Source of the DNA: Cryptomeria japonica
Taxonomy: Eukaryota; Streptophyta; Pinopsida; Cupressales; Cupressaceae
Direction of reading: 5' to 3'
DNA length: 64,000 nt
Assembly: GCF_030272615.1 (NCBI RefSeq)
Contig: NC_081415.1
Location: 375,609,392 to 375,673,391, forward strand
Shown piece by piece: positions 48,154 to 59,560 of this stretch. Within the stretch, counting starts at the first letter, position 1. Every line of letters begins with the position of its first letter. Position numbers and translations under genes: made by a program. The notes beneath the pieces were generated by a model. That model saw nothing but the letters and a program-made list of their open reading frames with translations. It had not been told where the DNA came from and searched no databases.

Positions 48154-48489
48154 TGTAGTACCCCTACTAGTTTGAACTCATTAGACTCATATTTTATTAT
48201 TGGTTGTTTTTCAGTGGATACATTACCATGACATATTATTCAGATTTTTATGACATTATGCTTTATTTGGAGATGAGATGTATAATTTATTTGCAGTATT
48301 TCAGTACTTGTGATTTATGACATTTTATGTATTATTGCTATGTACTGACATTTTACTTTATTATGCAATGTGGAATTATATGTTGTGTGTTTGTGAGTGT
48401 ATTGGATGCAAGGGGACGATTTTTCTTCACTCATTTCAATGAGACAGGGAACGTCGCGATTCTCTTTCATCGATGTGTATGTCATGTTT

Positions 48490-48491
<2 letters not shown>

Positions 48492-48525
<34 letters not shown>
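48492..48525. repeat. (TG)n microsatellite
   Basis: About 17 TG units in LTR H. Confidence 0.95.
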
Positions 48526-48526
<1 letters not shown>

Positions 48527-48980
48527 TTCTGTGATGCGGGATATTGTAGGTACAAGTACCGGGTAGGTACGGGGTATCGTCTCCACCTGGCTTCACAGGT
48601 CTGAGTGTGCTTTATATTTTTCGATGGAAGTGGAGGAGATAGTAGTTAACCCTATTTTACTCAGTTACACTCGTATGAGTGCCGTCAGTTAGTCGTTTTG
48701 TCAGTTAGTTCGGTCTTCGTATGTTGTCATTTTATCTTTTATGGGTAATTGCTTGAGATTTGTTTAATTTGAGTGTTTTAGTGGATTTAATTAATTAATT
48801 AATTAAGTTTATGAAATTATCTCATTATTGTATTGTTTATGCATTGAGATTATAAATTTAGTTAATTAAAGAAATTATTAAATTAAGCTGCATGGTATTA
48901 AAAATATATTTTTATTTTAAAAATAAATTAGATTAATTGTATTTATTATTTTCTAAAGTTATAATTAAATAAATGAATAA

Positions 48981-49169
48981 AAGGATTAATTAGAATTAAA
49001 ATATTGTTTTAATTCTTTATTTAGAAAAAGAATTAATTGGAATTAAAGTATTGTTTTAATTCTTTATTTAGAAAATTAATTAGTTGGAATTAAAGTATTG
49101 TTTTTCTTTATTTGGAAAATTAATTAGTTGGAATTAAAGTATTGTTTTAATTCCTTATTTAGGAAATTA
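48981..49169. repeat. ~47-bp AT-rich tandem repeat, four units
   Basis: ttggaattaaagtattg then ttttaattctttatttagaa, four near-identical units in LTR H. Confidence 0.85.
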
Positions 49170-49339
49170 ATTAATGTGCATGAGAAAAGAAAAGAAAGAA
49201 TAATGTTTTTTAATTATTGCATGTGATAAATTTAGAAAATAAAATTTAAAAAATTACTATTATTCTAAATTTAGGTTTTTTGTGAAAAAGCTATTGAACC
49301 TAGAATTTTAGTTTAAATAGGGGTTAGGTCTTTATTTTA

Positions 49340-49374
49340 GTCACACACAGGGACACACAGGTACACACAGGAAC
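49340..49374. repeat. Short acacacaggna repeat
   Basis: cacacacagggacacacagg and two further units of about 11 bp. Confidence 0.7.
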
Positions 49375-49962
49375 AGGTCAAGAATTTAGGTGAAGAATTT
49401 TTTTGGAAGTTATTGAAGGGATTAGGGCTCTTCTACAGAATTCTTCCAGGAAAGCTATACCAGGTTGGATGATTTCTTAGTTTTATGTTTTATTAAAATA
49501 TTTCTATTTTTCTCTGCTTGATGTGTGTGTAAAATAATTGTCAAATTCAAAACCCTCTTCTGGTGAATTTGAGTTTGTTTTAAAATCCATGCTGATGGGA
49601 ATTTCTAAGTTATAGGAAGTATGTAATTTTGTGGAAATTAGGAAAATTGTTATAGATAATTTGTCGGATTTTACGATGCATGGAAATTTGCAAGATTTGT
49701 GAAAAAAGGGTATTTACGTGAGAAATGGTTTTAATTACCTTAAGGAAATAAATTTAATTATACATTAAATTTATTTAGGTTAATTTATTTATTTTTTTTA
49801 AAAATGAAGAAGGATTGAAATTTTGTAAAAAGGGAATTATTGGAGATTTGTTATTATTGTTGTTAAAATTTTATTAAAATGAAATGATTGTAAAAAAAAA
49901 TATTGTTTTTTTTTTTTGTACTGTTTAAAAATAAATAAATAAAATATATAAAACAAACTGCA

Positions 49963-50093
49963 CGGTAGCATCCGCTACCGGCGGTAGTACACAGTACTAC
50001 CGACGGTAGCAGTGCTACCGGCAGTAGCCGCTACCTACGGTAGTAGTGCTACTGAACGGTAGTACTAGCTACTAGCGGTAGCATAGGCTACCG
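49963..50093. repeat. Cluster of CGGTAG/CTACCG palindromes
   Basis: Four strong hairpins: 49963-49980 (7-bp arms, 4-base loop), 49982-50002 (cggtagtac-aca-gtactaccg, 9-bp arms), 50004-50020 (8-bp arms, 1 base) and 50076-50093 (7-bp arms). Weaker ones lie between them at 50024-50034 and 50042-50053. GC-rich island in very AT-rich LTR H. Confidence 0.9.
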
Positions 50094-50254
50094 TGACAGA
50101 CCTTTTTGCAATGATTAAAGTGGTTTTTTTAATTTTAATTAATTTCTAAACCCTATTCACTGTTTCGGGTTTCGTACCCAGGGAATTAAATAAATTAAAT
50201 ATTATTATTATATGTATGTATGTAAACAAATATATGTATATTCATATATGGGTT

Positions 50255-50271
50255 TATATATATATATATAT
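50255..50271. repeat. (TA)n microsatellite
   Basis: Run of TA units in LTR H. Confidence 0.9.
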
Positions 50272-51865
50272 TTCTTTTGGTAGTTATTATAATATTTTAA
50301 ATGTTATTTAAATTATTATTTAATTACAGTTTGGGATGTTAATTTAAATAAATATGTTGAAAATACATTAGGAAAATTATTTGTATTTTAAATCTTTTTC
50401 GACAAATGACAGTGAATGTTTTTGGTATTAAAAAGTTGTAAATTCTTGTTATCTGGAAATTAGTAAATTGCATGCTTTGACTGTTTTTAAGGAAAGATTG
50501 CCTATAATAGGATCTTGCGTATATCGTGTTCTTAGTCAAGTTTTATTTCATTGCAATTTTTGTTAAATTGTCATTGTGTCCTATGTTATTATTTCTCCTA
50601 GACCAGGTGTTGTTGTATAACCTATTTGATATGAGCCATTGTGTGTTTTGTCCAAATGGTCAATCCTGGGTTGGTATTTGTGTATCCATCACCTGTGCTT
50701 GTCAGGATTGTTTATGGTTGCTTGTTTCGCCATAGAGTTCTCGTAGAGAGAAACATTTCCTGTTAGTGTCCTAAGAGAGAGAGTGGCTTTCGAGCGAGGG
50801 TCGTGCCCAAAGTGGATGACAGGATAACCCATCGAAAGTTAGTTAAAAAGTGATAACCTAATAATTGATTAGGGGGTGGGTAGATTTAATATTAATTAAG
50901 ATAAATGTGCCTCATGCATAGATGAGTGCTTGTACAGGGCTCATGATGTTACGAGAAGGCCTGGAATGGCAAACTTACCACCTTGTCTTCACGAAAGGAT
51001 TGGTAGGGTCCGCATGAGACTTAGTTGGAACCGGAGGCTTGGGAGAGGTTACCTAGAGAAACCCGAGTATGGGGGTCGGGACCTATGGAGGCTGTACCAT
51101 GGTAACCATCAAGCTATGCGATGACACTCTCTTCTTAGAGTCACTAGTGTTTTGTGAGTTGTGTTACATGGATGGTTGCAGAGTCTTGTAGTCCTTTTGT
51201 ACTTGTCTTACTTTGCTTGCTTGAGGGTTTTCTACTATCTCCTAGCATGGTGGGGTGGTTCCATTTCGGGATCACATGGTCGGGTGGTAGTGCCACTTCC
51301 CATCGGATGTTCTGGATTGTATCTTCAGGCAAGGAAAGACTTCGCTGGTGTTTCTTGGTTCGTGGTTTATGTACCAGCTCTTGTTCGAGATCATTGTTCA
51401 GTTGAGACCTTGTGATCATTGTATCAGACTTTTATGTAACCTTGATATTGTATCTTTGTAACTAGTGGTATTATTGGAAGCCATGTATTTATGGATATTG
51501 TAATATTATTATGTCAGTGAAATGAATGTTATTGTTTTGATCTTATGTTTAAATGGTTTATGGAAATTGGATACATTGGAATTCTTTTATTTCTTTATTG
51601 TGAAATTTGGATGTATGTGTAGTTTTAAACTTAAGTATTCAATTTATCTAATTAAATGGATTAACTGTGGTGTTAATATAATCTATGAAATTAATCTTCA
51701 TTGTTTACCCTTAGGAAAACTTATGATAGACTTCCGCTGTGTTGATAAACGTACAATGATTATAGTTAGTACACTTAGTCTTTAACAAAAAAAATATTAT
51801 TTCACCCTTTAGTTGCCTAGTTGTGTTGTTTTCCTTTAGGGTTCCTGGCGGGGCATTACAACTTA

Positions 51866-53557
51866 TGTCTAGGCTCATAACGAAACTTCACTAGCTCTCG
51901 CAAAGGCAAAAACATGGGCGCCCTTTAGGGGCTGACAAGGCTATTTGAGCTAACAGTGTACCAAGTTGTGTGCTGAGAAATAATAATGAAGTCAATTTCC
52001 ATTGGATAGAATTGATTGGTGTGTCTTTCATGTTATATACTCGTGAAAACTTGGGCTTTCTTTAAGGCCTCGAACATACACTTTATGTTGTACGTTGACA
52101 CAAAGACAATCTGTTTGTTTAAATTTTGGCTTCTGTGTTTTTGAATCAAATCAGAGTATCATCCATTGCAAACACAAAAACTGCAAACTTAAACTTCAAA
52201 ACTGTTGGATTTACACTTTTCATAGCAGATTATCTCTTTCACTCTAAACTTTAGAGTTCTTGGTCTAAACACTAGGGTTCTTGGTCTAAACTTTAGAGTT
52301 CCTAGTCTAAACATGAAAGTTCTTGGTCTGAACTTTAGAGTTCCTAGTCTAAACATCAGAGTTCTTGATCTGAATTTTAGAGTTCATAGTTTAAACATCA
52401 AAGTTCTTGGTCTAAACTTTAGAGTTCCTAGTCTAAACATCAGAGTTCTTGGTCAAAACTTTAGAGTTCCTAATCTAAACATCAGATTTCTTGGTTAGAA
52501 CTTTGGAGTTCTTGGTCTAAACATCAGAGTTCCTAGTTTAAACATCAGAGTTCTTGGTCTGAACTTTAGAGTTGGTGGTCTAAACTTTAGATTTCTTGGT
52601 CTAAACATTAGAGTCCTTGGTCTAAACTTTAGATTTCTTGGTCTAAACTTCAAAGTTCTTGGTTTAAACATTAGAGTTCATAGTCTAAACATTAACGTTC
52701 TTGGTATAAGAATTATAGTTCCTAGTCTAAACATCAACGTTCTTAGTATAAGCATTAGTCTGGTTTGCATATCAACGTTTTCAGTCTAAACATTAGCATT
52801 TCTAGTCTTAACATCAGTGTTTCTGGTCCTTCTTTTAGTGTTTTGGGTAAATTTTCAACCAAAATAAAAAAACCTAAAACAACTCTTTTTACGTAGTGAA
52901 ACACAGTGTTAGGTCATCTTCTTGAAACACTCAATTGAGTTATCTTCCGTCAAAGCAAATTCAAAACTAGACACGCTAGGGTTTTACAAGTATTCATCTC
53001 CAACAAGTTTAAGATCCAACATCTCAAAGTGCATAACCAAACATCTTTGATAAACTAATCTCTCAATTATAGTTTCTCATCAGGATTTATCATCCTCCAT
53101 CACGAAACTACAATGCTTCATTAGACTAACCTCGTTCTCTACATAGGATATATCGATCCTATTGAAATTGGTCATAACAAAATCATAAAGATTTGCACTC
53201 CAACTAAGATCAAAAACTTACAAATTCTCAAACACTTGTATGACCATTTCGTGTCATCTGAAAAAGAGGAAGCTTAGTCAAAGAGCGACCTTGAGAAAGA
53301 GAATATTTCTCTACATAAACCGCAAACTCTTATTGAAACATTGTGTGTTCTTACACCACTATCGTGATTATGTGCGCGGTCATGGAAACATTGACAAAGA
53401 ACCTCTAAGAACGCGAGCCTTGCAACAAAGATCAGGGTTATCTCAATCTCTCAATAGAGGTGGTTGCATCAATTTATCATACTTACCTCAACAATTGATC
53501 ACTTATAGAGACACATTTTATAAAATCAAAATCTTAAAAAATATTTACATCACTTGT
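51866..53557 (+). other. Leader of Tat element E, second part
   Basis: Continues from 48153. It contains the 21-bp minisatellite (52242-52845) and, from 53020, sequence parallel to D 33060-33620 (catcaggat, catcacgaa, acacttgtatgacca). No gene. Confidence 0.6.
52242..52845 (+). repeat. 21-bp minisatellite, about 28 units, with 42-bp higher order
   Basis: Units alternate between gagttcttggtctaaacttt and gagttcctagtctaaacatc types. Because 21 is a multiple of three, a heptapeptide frame (RVLGLNF, RVPSLNI) stays open at 52313-52498. Units decay toward the 3' end. Confidence 0.92.
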
Positions 53558-55330
53558 ATGCTCGTTTTAACCAGGCCTCAAAGACGAAAAATCAAAGAAA
53601 AGGAAATAGAAACACTTGAAATGGCAAAAGATAATCCTTCCTTTGAGAGATGTGTATAAGAAGATGAAGTGGAGGAAGAGATAACTAAAGAGCACATTAG
53701 AGAAATCTAATAAGATCCTAAATTTGATAAATTTATAGAGAAAATATTGGAGCATGAAAAGGAGAAATACTTCCTAATGTTAGCAAAATCTGGTGCTAAA
53801 CTTCCCCAAGATTGTGACATAAACAACTTAGGACAAAGGGAAGGATCAAAAGGTACTGGTAATAAAAATGATCAAAATGATGAAACTCTCAATCACATGA
53901 ATAGTGACACAAGGATGAATCATGATGACACAAGAACTTGTGAAGATAGAATAAGAAATCGTGTTAATGATCTTTTAAATATCACCCGATAAATAGAAAC
54001 TCTACAACAACAGATTCAAGATATGTAGAATGGAACAAGTGCCAAAAGATATTCATTAGAAGACATTTTCCCATATCCTTTTGAGAGGAGTTTGAACATG
54101 GTGTCATTTCAACAACATTGTGAGATCCCAAAATATGATAAATATGATGGAAAAACTGATCCACAAGATCACATCAAAGATTTTTGCACAATGGGCATGG
54201 AATTTTCTCATAATGAAACATATCTCATGTGATTATTCCCTAGAAGTTTGAGTGGACAATCAATGGAGTAATTCTCTAAATTACCACCTGGGATTAGATC
54301 ATTTGAAGAGATTGTGAACAAATTCATTTAACAATACTCTTATAAGATACACCATGAGATAACATATCTCATGCGATCATTCCCCAGAAGTTTGAGTAAA
54401 CAAAAGAATGGGGAGTCTTTCATGATCTTCTTACAGAGATGGAGACATTTATTCAACATATATCTTAGACAAGTGCCAGATCATGAAAAGATGGACATAT
54501 TCATTGATAATCTCACAAGTGAAATGAGTTATAGGCTCAAATTACAATGTCCTCCTAGTTTTGCAAAGATGATTGAAAATGGTCTCAAAATAGAGGATGC
54601 TATGGTTAAGTTAGGAGAATTGAAACTCTACAAAGAAGGAAATAATTCCTCCAACTCCTCCAGCAATAACAACAACAACAATCACAAAATGATAAACCAA
54701 AATTTTGGACAAGAAATAGAAATGTTGTGAATGATGGAGTAGTTGATGTCAACACTGTTAAACCACAACAACCTATTTTCAATCTATCAAGTCGGGTACT
54801 AGTGAGTAATCAAGTCAATAATGCTAAATCAAAACCATTATTGACCACTGCTCACTGGAAATGTACCAACATTGGTGAACCATTGCAATTGGCTTTAAAA
54901 ACTCTTTCTGTGAACAAATTAATCACATCGCCAAGAGAAAGAGATGTTGAGCCCAAAGTTAAACCAATTTGGTGGAATGATAATCATTTCTGTGATTTTC
55001 ATCAGAACAAAGGGCATTGGACCAATAATTATTAAAGACTTAAACATATTATTCATGATTTAATTGATAGCGAGGTCATCACAGTGGATGGGCACAGAAC
55101 AAATTAATCGCATATGGCCTTCAAATTTCACTGCCCAACTATGAAAAAGGTGAGCCATCAAATAATCAAGATGGAAAAGGGAAAACAAAGGTTAACTATG
55201 CTCATGCCTACAACAATGTGGTAAACGTCATTATCGTCAAAGAGAAAACACCAGCAGAACCAACACACGCCATTACTCGAAGTAAGGCTAAGGTAACATT
55301 CCTAGGTGTAACATATAATGCAACATCTAC
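53558..55330 (+). pseudogene. gag: gag of Tat element E, heavily broken
   Basis: ATG at 53558 (MLVLTRPQRRKIKEKE) corresponds to the D start. Recognisable parts: KEKYFLMLAKSGAKLPQD, KYDGKTDPQDHIKDF, NGESFMIFLQRWRHLF, IFIDNLTSEMSYRLKLQCPP and a knuckle whose last Cys is Tyr (CDFHQNKGHWTNNY). At least six stops. A segment of about 38 bp (54219-54258) is repeated at 54362-54399 in place of the normal sequence. The first copy has TGA where the second keeps CGA. Confidence 0.8.
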
Positions 55331-55379
55331 CTCGAGGCAGTATAACATAGTGGATTAGTAATAGAAAACCCTCGCAGAG

Positions 55380-55850
55380 ATATCGATCCTAGAGCTCCTA
55401 AAACTCTCACCATTGCATAAGGAAATATTAGAAAAAGCTTTAGTTGAAACCATAGTCTCTAAAGACTTGGATGTTGATCAGTTCCAAACCATGGTGGGAT
55501 ACCTTATAGCTCCTCATTGCTTATCATTCACAGAACATGACAACGTGTCATTGCAACATCCCAATGCTTCGCTACACATTGAAGTGCTTATTCACAAAAC
55601 ATGCATCAAACATGTTCTCATAGATGGAGGAGCGAGCTTAAATATTTGTGCATTGAATTTAGTGTGTGCCTTAGGTTTTTTAGAAGAAGCAATGGATCCC
55701 AGAAAGAAAATCACAATCAAATCATATGATGAAGAAGAGCGACACTCTAAAGGAATAGTGGTATTGCCACTCAAAATAGGACCAGTTCAAAGAGATACAG
55801 TCTGTCAAGTCCTGGACTTGAATCTATCCTATAACATCTTCTAGGAAGAC
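55380..55850 (+). pseudogene. pol: Aspartic protease of element E
   Basis: A 143-codon frame (55413-55844) with LIDGGASLNIC and DLNLSYNI; one missing base then shifts the frame at the position of LLGRP. It is closer to the family norm at the active site than D. Confidence 0.8.
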
Positions 55851-57640
55851 CATGGATCCATGATATGCAACAAGTACCTTCGACATATCACCAATGTGTT
55901 AAATTCCCCCATAACGAACAAGAGGTAACAATTTCAACAGATTCAACTTAGTATTGCGGCAATTTGAGGCCAGCTCAAGATGCCACAATTCCTCACAACA
56001 AAGAAGCATTCTCTCCTATCACATCATCCTAGGAGAAACTGTTGACATTAACCTTAGCAAGTTTTGATAAGAAGTTGAAACCGAATGACAAGGGAATGGG
56101 AGAGTATTCTCTACAAGCTTTGTCACTTTCCCCAAGATCTTGTGGAAAACCAAGACGTTCACAACCTCAACTCCCACAAAAACCTCTTCAAATATTTGAT
56201 GGAGCATTTGTTAGAGCTAGGAGATTATCTGAAGAAACTGAGGGAAAAGATGTGCTACAATGACTATATAAGGACTAAGAAGTTCAACAAAAAATCAATA
56301 ATGTCAATATACCCATAAAAAAATATGGAAAAGGATTCAACATCCTACATAAAATGGGATACATTGGAATAGGTCCTATGGAAAAAAGAAAAGAAGGGGT
56401 GTTCTAGAACCTATACAACCTAAATCTCAATTTTTCAAAGACAAATCAGGCTTAGGGTATGGAACAGTTACTCTAAAAAAAGGAACACCTTTTAGACAAC
56501 AAAAAGAGGAACATGACAGAAGACAAGAGGAACTTGCAATCCAAAGAGAGGAAGCATCTTCTAGAAAACAAGAAGAGGAGAACAAGGGAAAACAAGAAGA
56601 GTTGGCAATCCAAAGGGCCGCAACAACCACTAATCAACAACAAGAACAAGAGGACATAGGACCACAATAAGAGAGAATCTTTAGTAAGCAAGAAGAACAA
56701 AATGATAGAAAATCCCAAGAAGAGTCAACTTCTAATCAACAAAGACAAGAAACTGGTGTAAGACAAGAAGACCTGATAGCAAGACTAGCAGAAGTAACCA
56801 TCAGTCTAGAAGAAGCATAATATGAGAGAAGATAAGCAATGGCAAAGAAAACAGAAGAAGCAACCCACAATCTATATGAACAAATCTTTAGATTACAAGC
56901 TAGAAAATTGACTCGCATGAGTGGGAATTTGATACATGTTCTAAGACATCTTTTGAAGAGGCTTGTGATGTAAAAGATGTAGATTGCGATGTAGTCCATT
57001 CGTATGGGGGCCAAACATCAAAATATAGGCCACTTGAATGGGGATCACAAGCGATTGATTCTAACTTCACCAAGGTTAATCAGAGAGTGACCGAGAGAGT
57101 CTATCATGAGGAGAGTGATATCCTTAACTTGACCGAAATAATCGAAAACTTTGACGACCGAAATAATCGAAAACTTTGACAACTCTATCATGACCGTTGA
57201 AGTTTTGAAACCAATCAACCAGACAATCCTTTACCCTTAATGTACCTAGAACTTATTAATTGGGAGAACACTATAATCATTGAGATAGATACCTTCCCAA
57301 ATGACCATGCTATAGATGTATATCTCAATGTTGTTGAACCTGTAACACCCGAAAGAGATTCAACTAGTGAATCTAATAACACGTCTTCTAGTTAGGGGGT
57401 GCCAAATCTTCCAGTCGCAAAAGTGAAATTAAAGAATAAAAAAGAAGGTCTAATGTTGAAACCCATTCTATGGCAACATTAGATCAATTAAATGATAAAA
57501 TAAAGGGCATATCTAAGGGTGAAAACCTCGTTGAGGTGCCTGAAGATGGAATATTTGACACCCTCCTAGAGCACTTTCAAGAGAGATTGGCTATCCTGAT
57601 TGAACCTACATAAGTAGTTAGCATCGGTACTCCAGAGAAT
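55851..57640 (+). pseudogene. pol: Protease-RT linker of E with G-patch-like module and repeat-rich coil
   Basis: Spacer as in D, then at 56319-56460 YGKGFNILHKMGYIGIG and, after a frameshift, SGLGY: the same G-patch-like module. 56480-56830 encodes Glu/Gln/Arg-rich repeats (KQEEENKGKQEELAIQR), probably a coiled coil. Then degraded sequence to the RT start, including a short duplication (aataatcgaaaactttgac twice near 57135-57180). Confidence 0.6.
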
Positions 57641-58440
57641 CCTAAGATTCTCCACCCAACAACATCTTTATCTGAACAAGAGAGAAAAGACTATAGTGAG
57701 GTCTTCAAGAGAAGGCAAATCAACTTTTCCTAGTCATACACAAATATGTTGGGACTAGATCCAGACCTCATCATGCATCACCTCAATGTCTCTCCAGGAC
57801 TAAGGTAGTCAAATGAAAACTCAGGAAGATCTACCCTCACATTGCTCTTCTTGTCAAAGCAGAGTTGAAGAAACTATTGGATGTAGGATTCATATGACCA
57901 ATCGCATATCCAAACTGGGTGTCAAATATTGTACCTGTGTCAAAACTGGATAAAAGTATCAAAGTGTGCATGGACTTCAGGGAGTTGAACATGGCATGCC
58001 CAAAGAATGATTTTCCACTGCCAAGCATTGATATCATTGTAGATCTCACAACAGGACATTAAATGTTCTCTTTAATGGATGGTTTTTCAAGGTACAACCA
58101 AATCAAGATAGCCCCTCAAGATCAAGAGAAAACAACATTCACGTGCCCTTGGGGTACTTTCTGATGGAACGTCATGCCTTTTGGGCTCAAGAATGTCGGG
58201 GCTACTTATCACAGAGCTATGGAAACTATTTTCCATGATATGATGTGCACCTACATGGAAGATTACGTGGATGATATACTAGCAAAATCACACACCGAAG
58301 AAGGACACTTTGATATATCATATCTACTCATGGAACAAAAGTTGATCCAACAAAGATAAAAGCTATAATGGAAATGGAATCACCAAAGAACATCAGTCGG
58401 TTATGTTCTCTACAAGGGAGATTGCAGTCAATAAGAAGGT
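57641..58440 (+). pseudogene. pol: Reverse transcriptase of element E, with internal deletion
   Basis: DLIMHHLNV, KKLLDVGFI, YPNWVSNIVPVSK, DFRELNMACPKNDFPL, LMDGFSRYNQIKI, MPFGLKNVGATYHR and YVDD (58264-58275) are visible. Several Trp and Arg codons are stops. After GHFDI (about 58315) around 100 bp of the thumb present in D are missing. Confidence 0.8.
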
Positions 58441-59560
58441 TCATAGCATAATTGGCTAATCACTGTCATCCATTCACTCACTTATTACACAAGAACATTC
58501 CATTCAGATGGAAGGACAAATGTGAGGAAGCATTCACTCAAATCAAGGAATATCTGGTAACTCCACTAGTATTAGCATCGCTGATTGAAGGAAAACCATT
58601 ATTTCTTTACATCTCAGCTACAAAAGTATCACTAGGAGCTCTACTGAAGCAACACAACAATGAAGGAAAAAAATGAGCAATCTACTATATCAACATAACT
58701 CTAGTTGGATATGAATTGAACTACATAGCAATGGAGAAAACATGCCTAGTAGTAGTGTTCACAACCCAAAAGTTGCGGCATTATAGGCTCACACACTCAA
58801 TTAAGCTGATCGCAAAGATCGATCCTTTGAAGTGTCTCCTAAGCAAGGCAACACTGACAGGCCAACTAGCTAAATGGGTCATGGTGCTAAGTGAATTTGA
58901 CATTGAGTATGTTGATCGAAAAGCTATAACAGGACAAGTGATCACAGATCAACTAGCTGAAGTGCCACTGCACGATGATACTCCATTACACATTGAATTT
59001 CTGGATGCAGATGTTCTCGTCGTCAACAAAAAGACTTGGGAGCTATATTTTGATGGTTCCTACACACAACATGGGTCAAGTGCAGGGACTCTATTTATAA
59101 CACCTCAGGGTCACACTATCCTAAATCATACAAATTGAACTTCCCATGTACAAACAATACTGCAGATTATGAAGCCTTAGTCATCAGAATCAAGATGGCT
59201 ATTAAATGCAATATCACAAAGTTGCACATCTATGGAGATTCTCAGTTAGTCATCAAGTAGATAGATGATGAGTACCAAACATAAGATGATAAACTCATGC
59301 CCTATAAGAAACTAGTGGATGATTTCAAATAGTACTTTGTGGAGATCACTTTTGCACATATCCCAAGAAATGAGAACAAGGTTGTTGACGTCATGGCAAC
59401 AATAGCATCTCTCCTACAAACTCAAAAGAATCAAAAGTGTTATGAATTCCTAGTGGAAGAAATTTTTTCCCTGCTTATGATTCCCCTGACACACAAATCG
59501 TCTACAATATATCTGAAACTGATTCCTCATGCTATGGCCAAACTTATCTTTACCTAAAAG
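58441..59560 (+). pseudogene. pol: Both RNase H domains of element E
   Basis: Classical part: 58452-58960 (KPLFLYISATKVSLGALL, LAKWVMVLSEFDIEYVD). Archaeal-type part: from 59030, WELYFDGSYTQHGSSAG, then shifted frames with YGDSQLVI and an AHIPRNENKVVDVMATIA tail (59339 on). The family's dual RNase H layout is kept, though broken. Confidence 0.8.

Larger units (their letters stand above)
48154..51860 (+). repeat. Solo LTR 'H' (3,707 bp) with TSD ACTTA
   Basis: Starts TGTAGTACCCC and ends GGGGCATTACA, so the ends are inverted repeats (TGTARTRCCCC). ACTTA flanks both sides (48149-48153, 51861-51865). No gag or pol inside; it contains AT-rich blocks, microsatellites, a 47-bp array and a palindrome cluster. 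Orientation is set arbitrarily to plus. Element family not identified. Confidence 0.88.

Noticed and set aside
48327-48566. 79-codon frame with Cys-Val repeats
   Set aside because: Caused by the (TG)n microsatellite in solo LTR H.
50930-51419. Open frames in the GC-richer end of LTR H
   Set aside because: Overlapping frames on both strands, none with a recognisable domain, wholly inside a solo LTR.
52313-52498. Heptapeptide-repeat protein
   Set aside because: Direct result of the 21-bp unit; frame closes both sides and lies in a retroelement leader.
52242-52845. CRISPR-like array
   Set aside because: Units are contiguous without unique spacers and the context is a plant retroelement.
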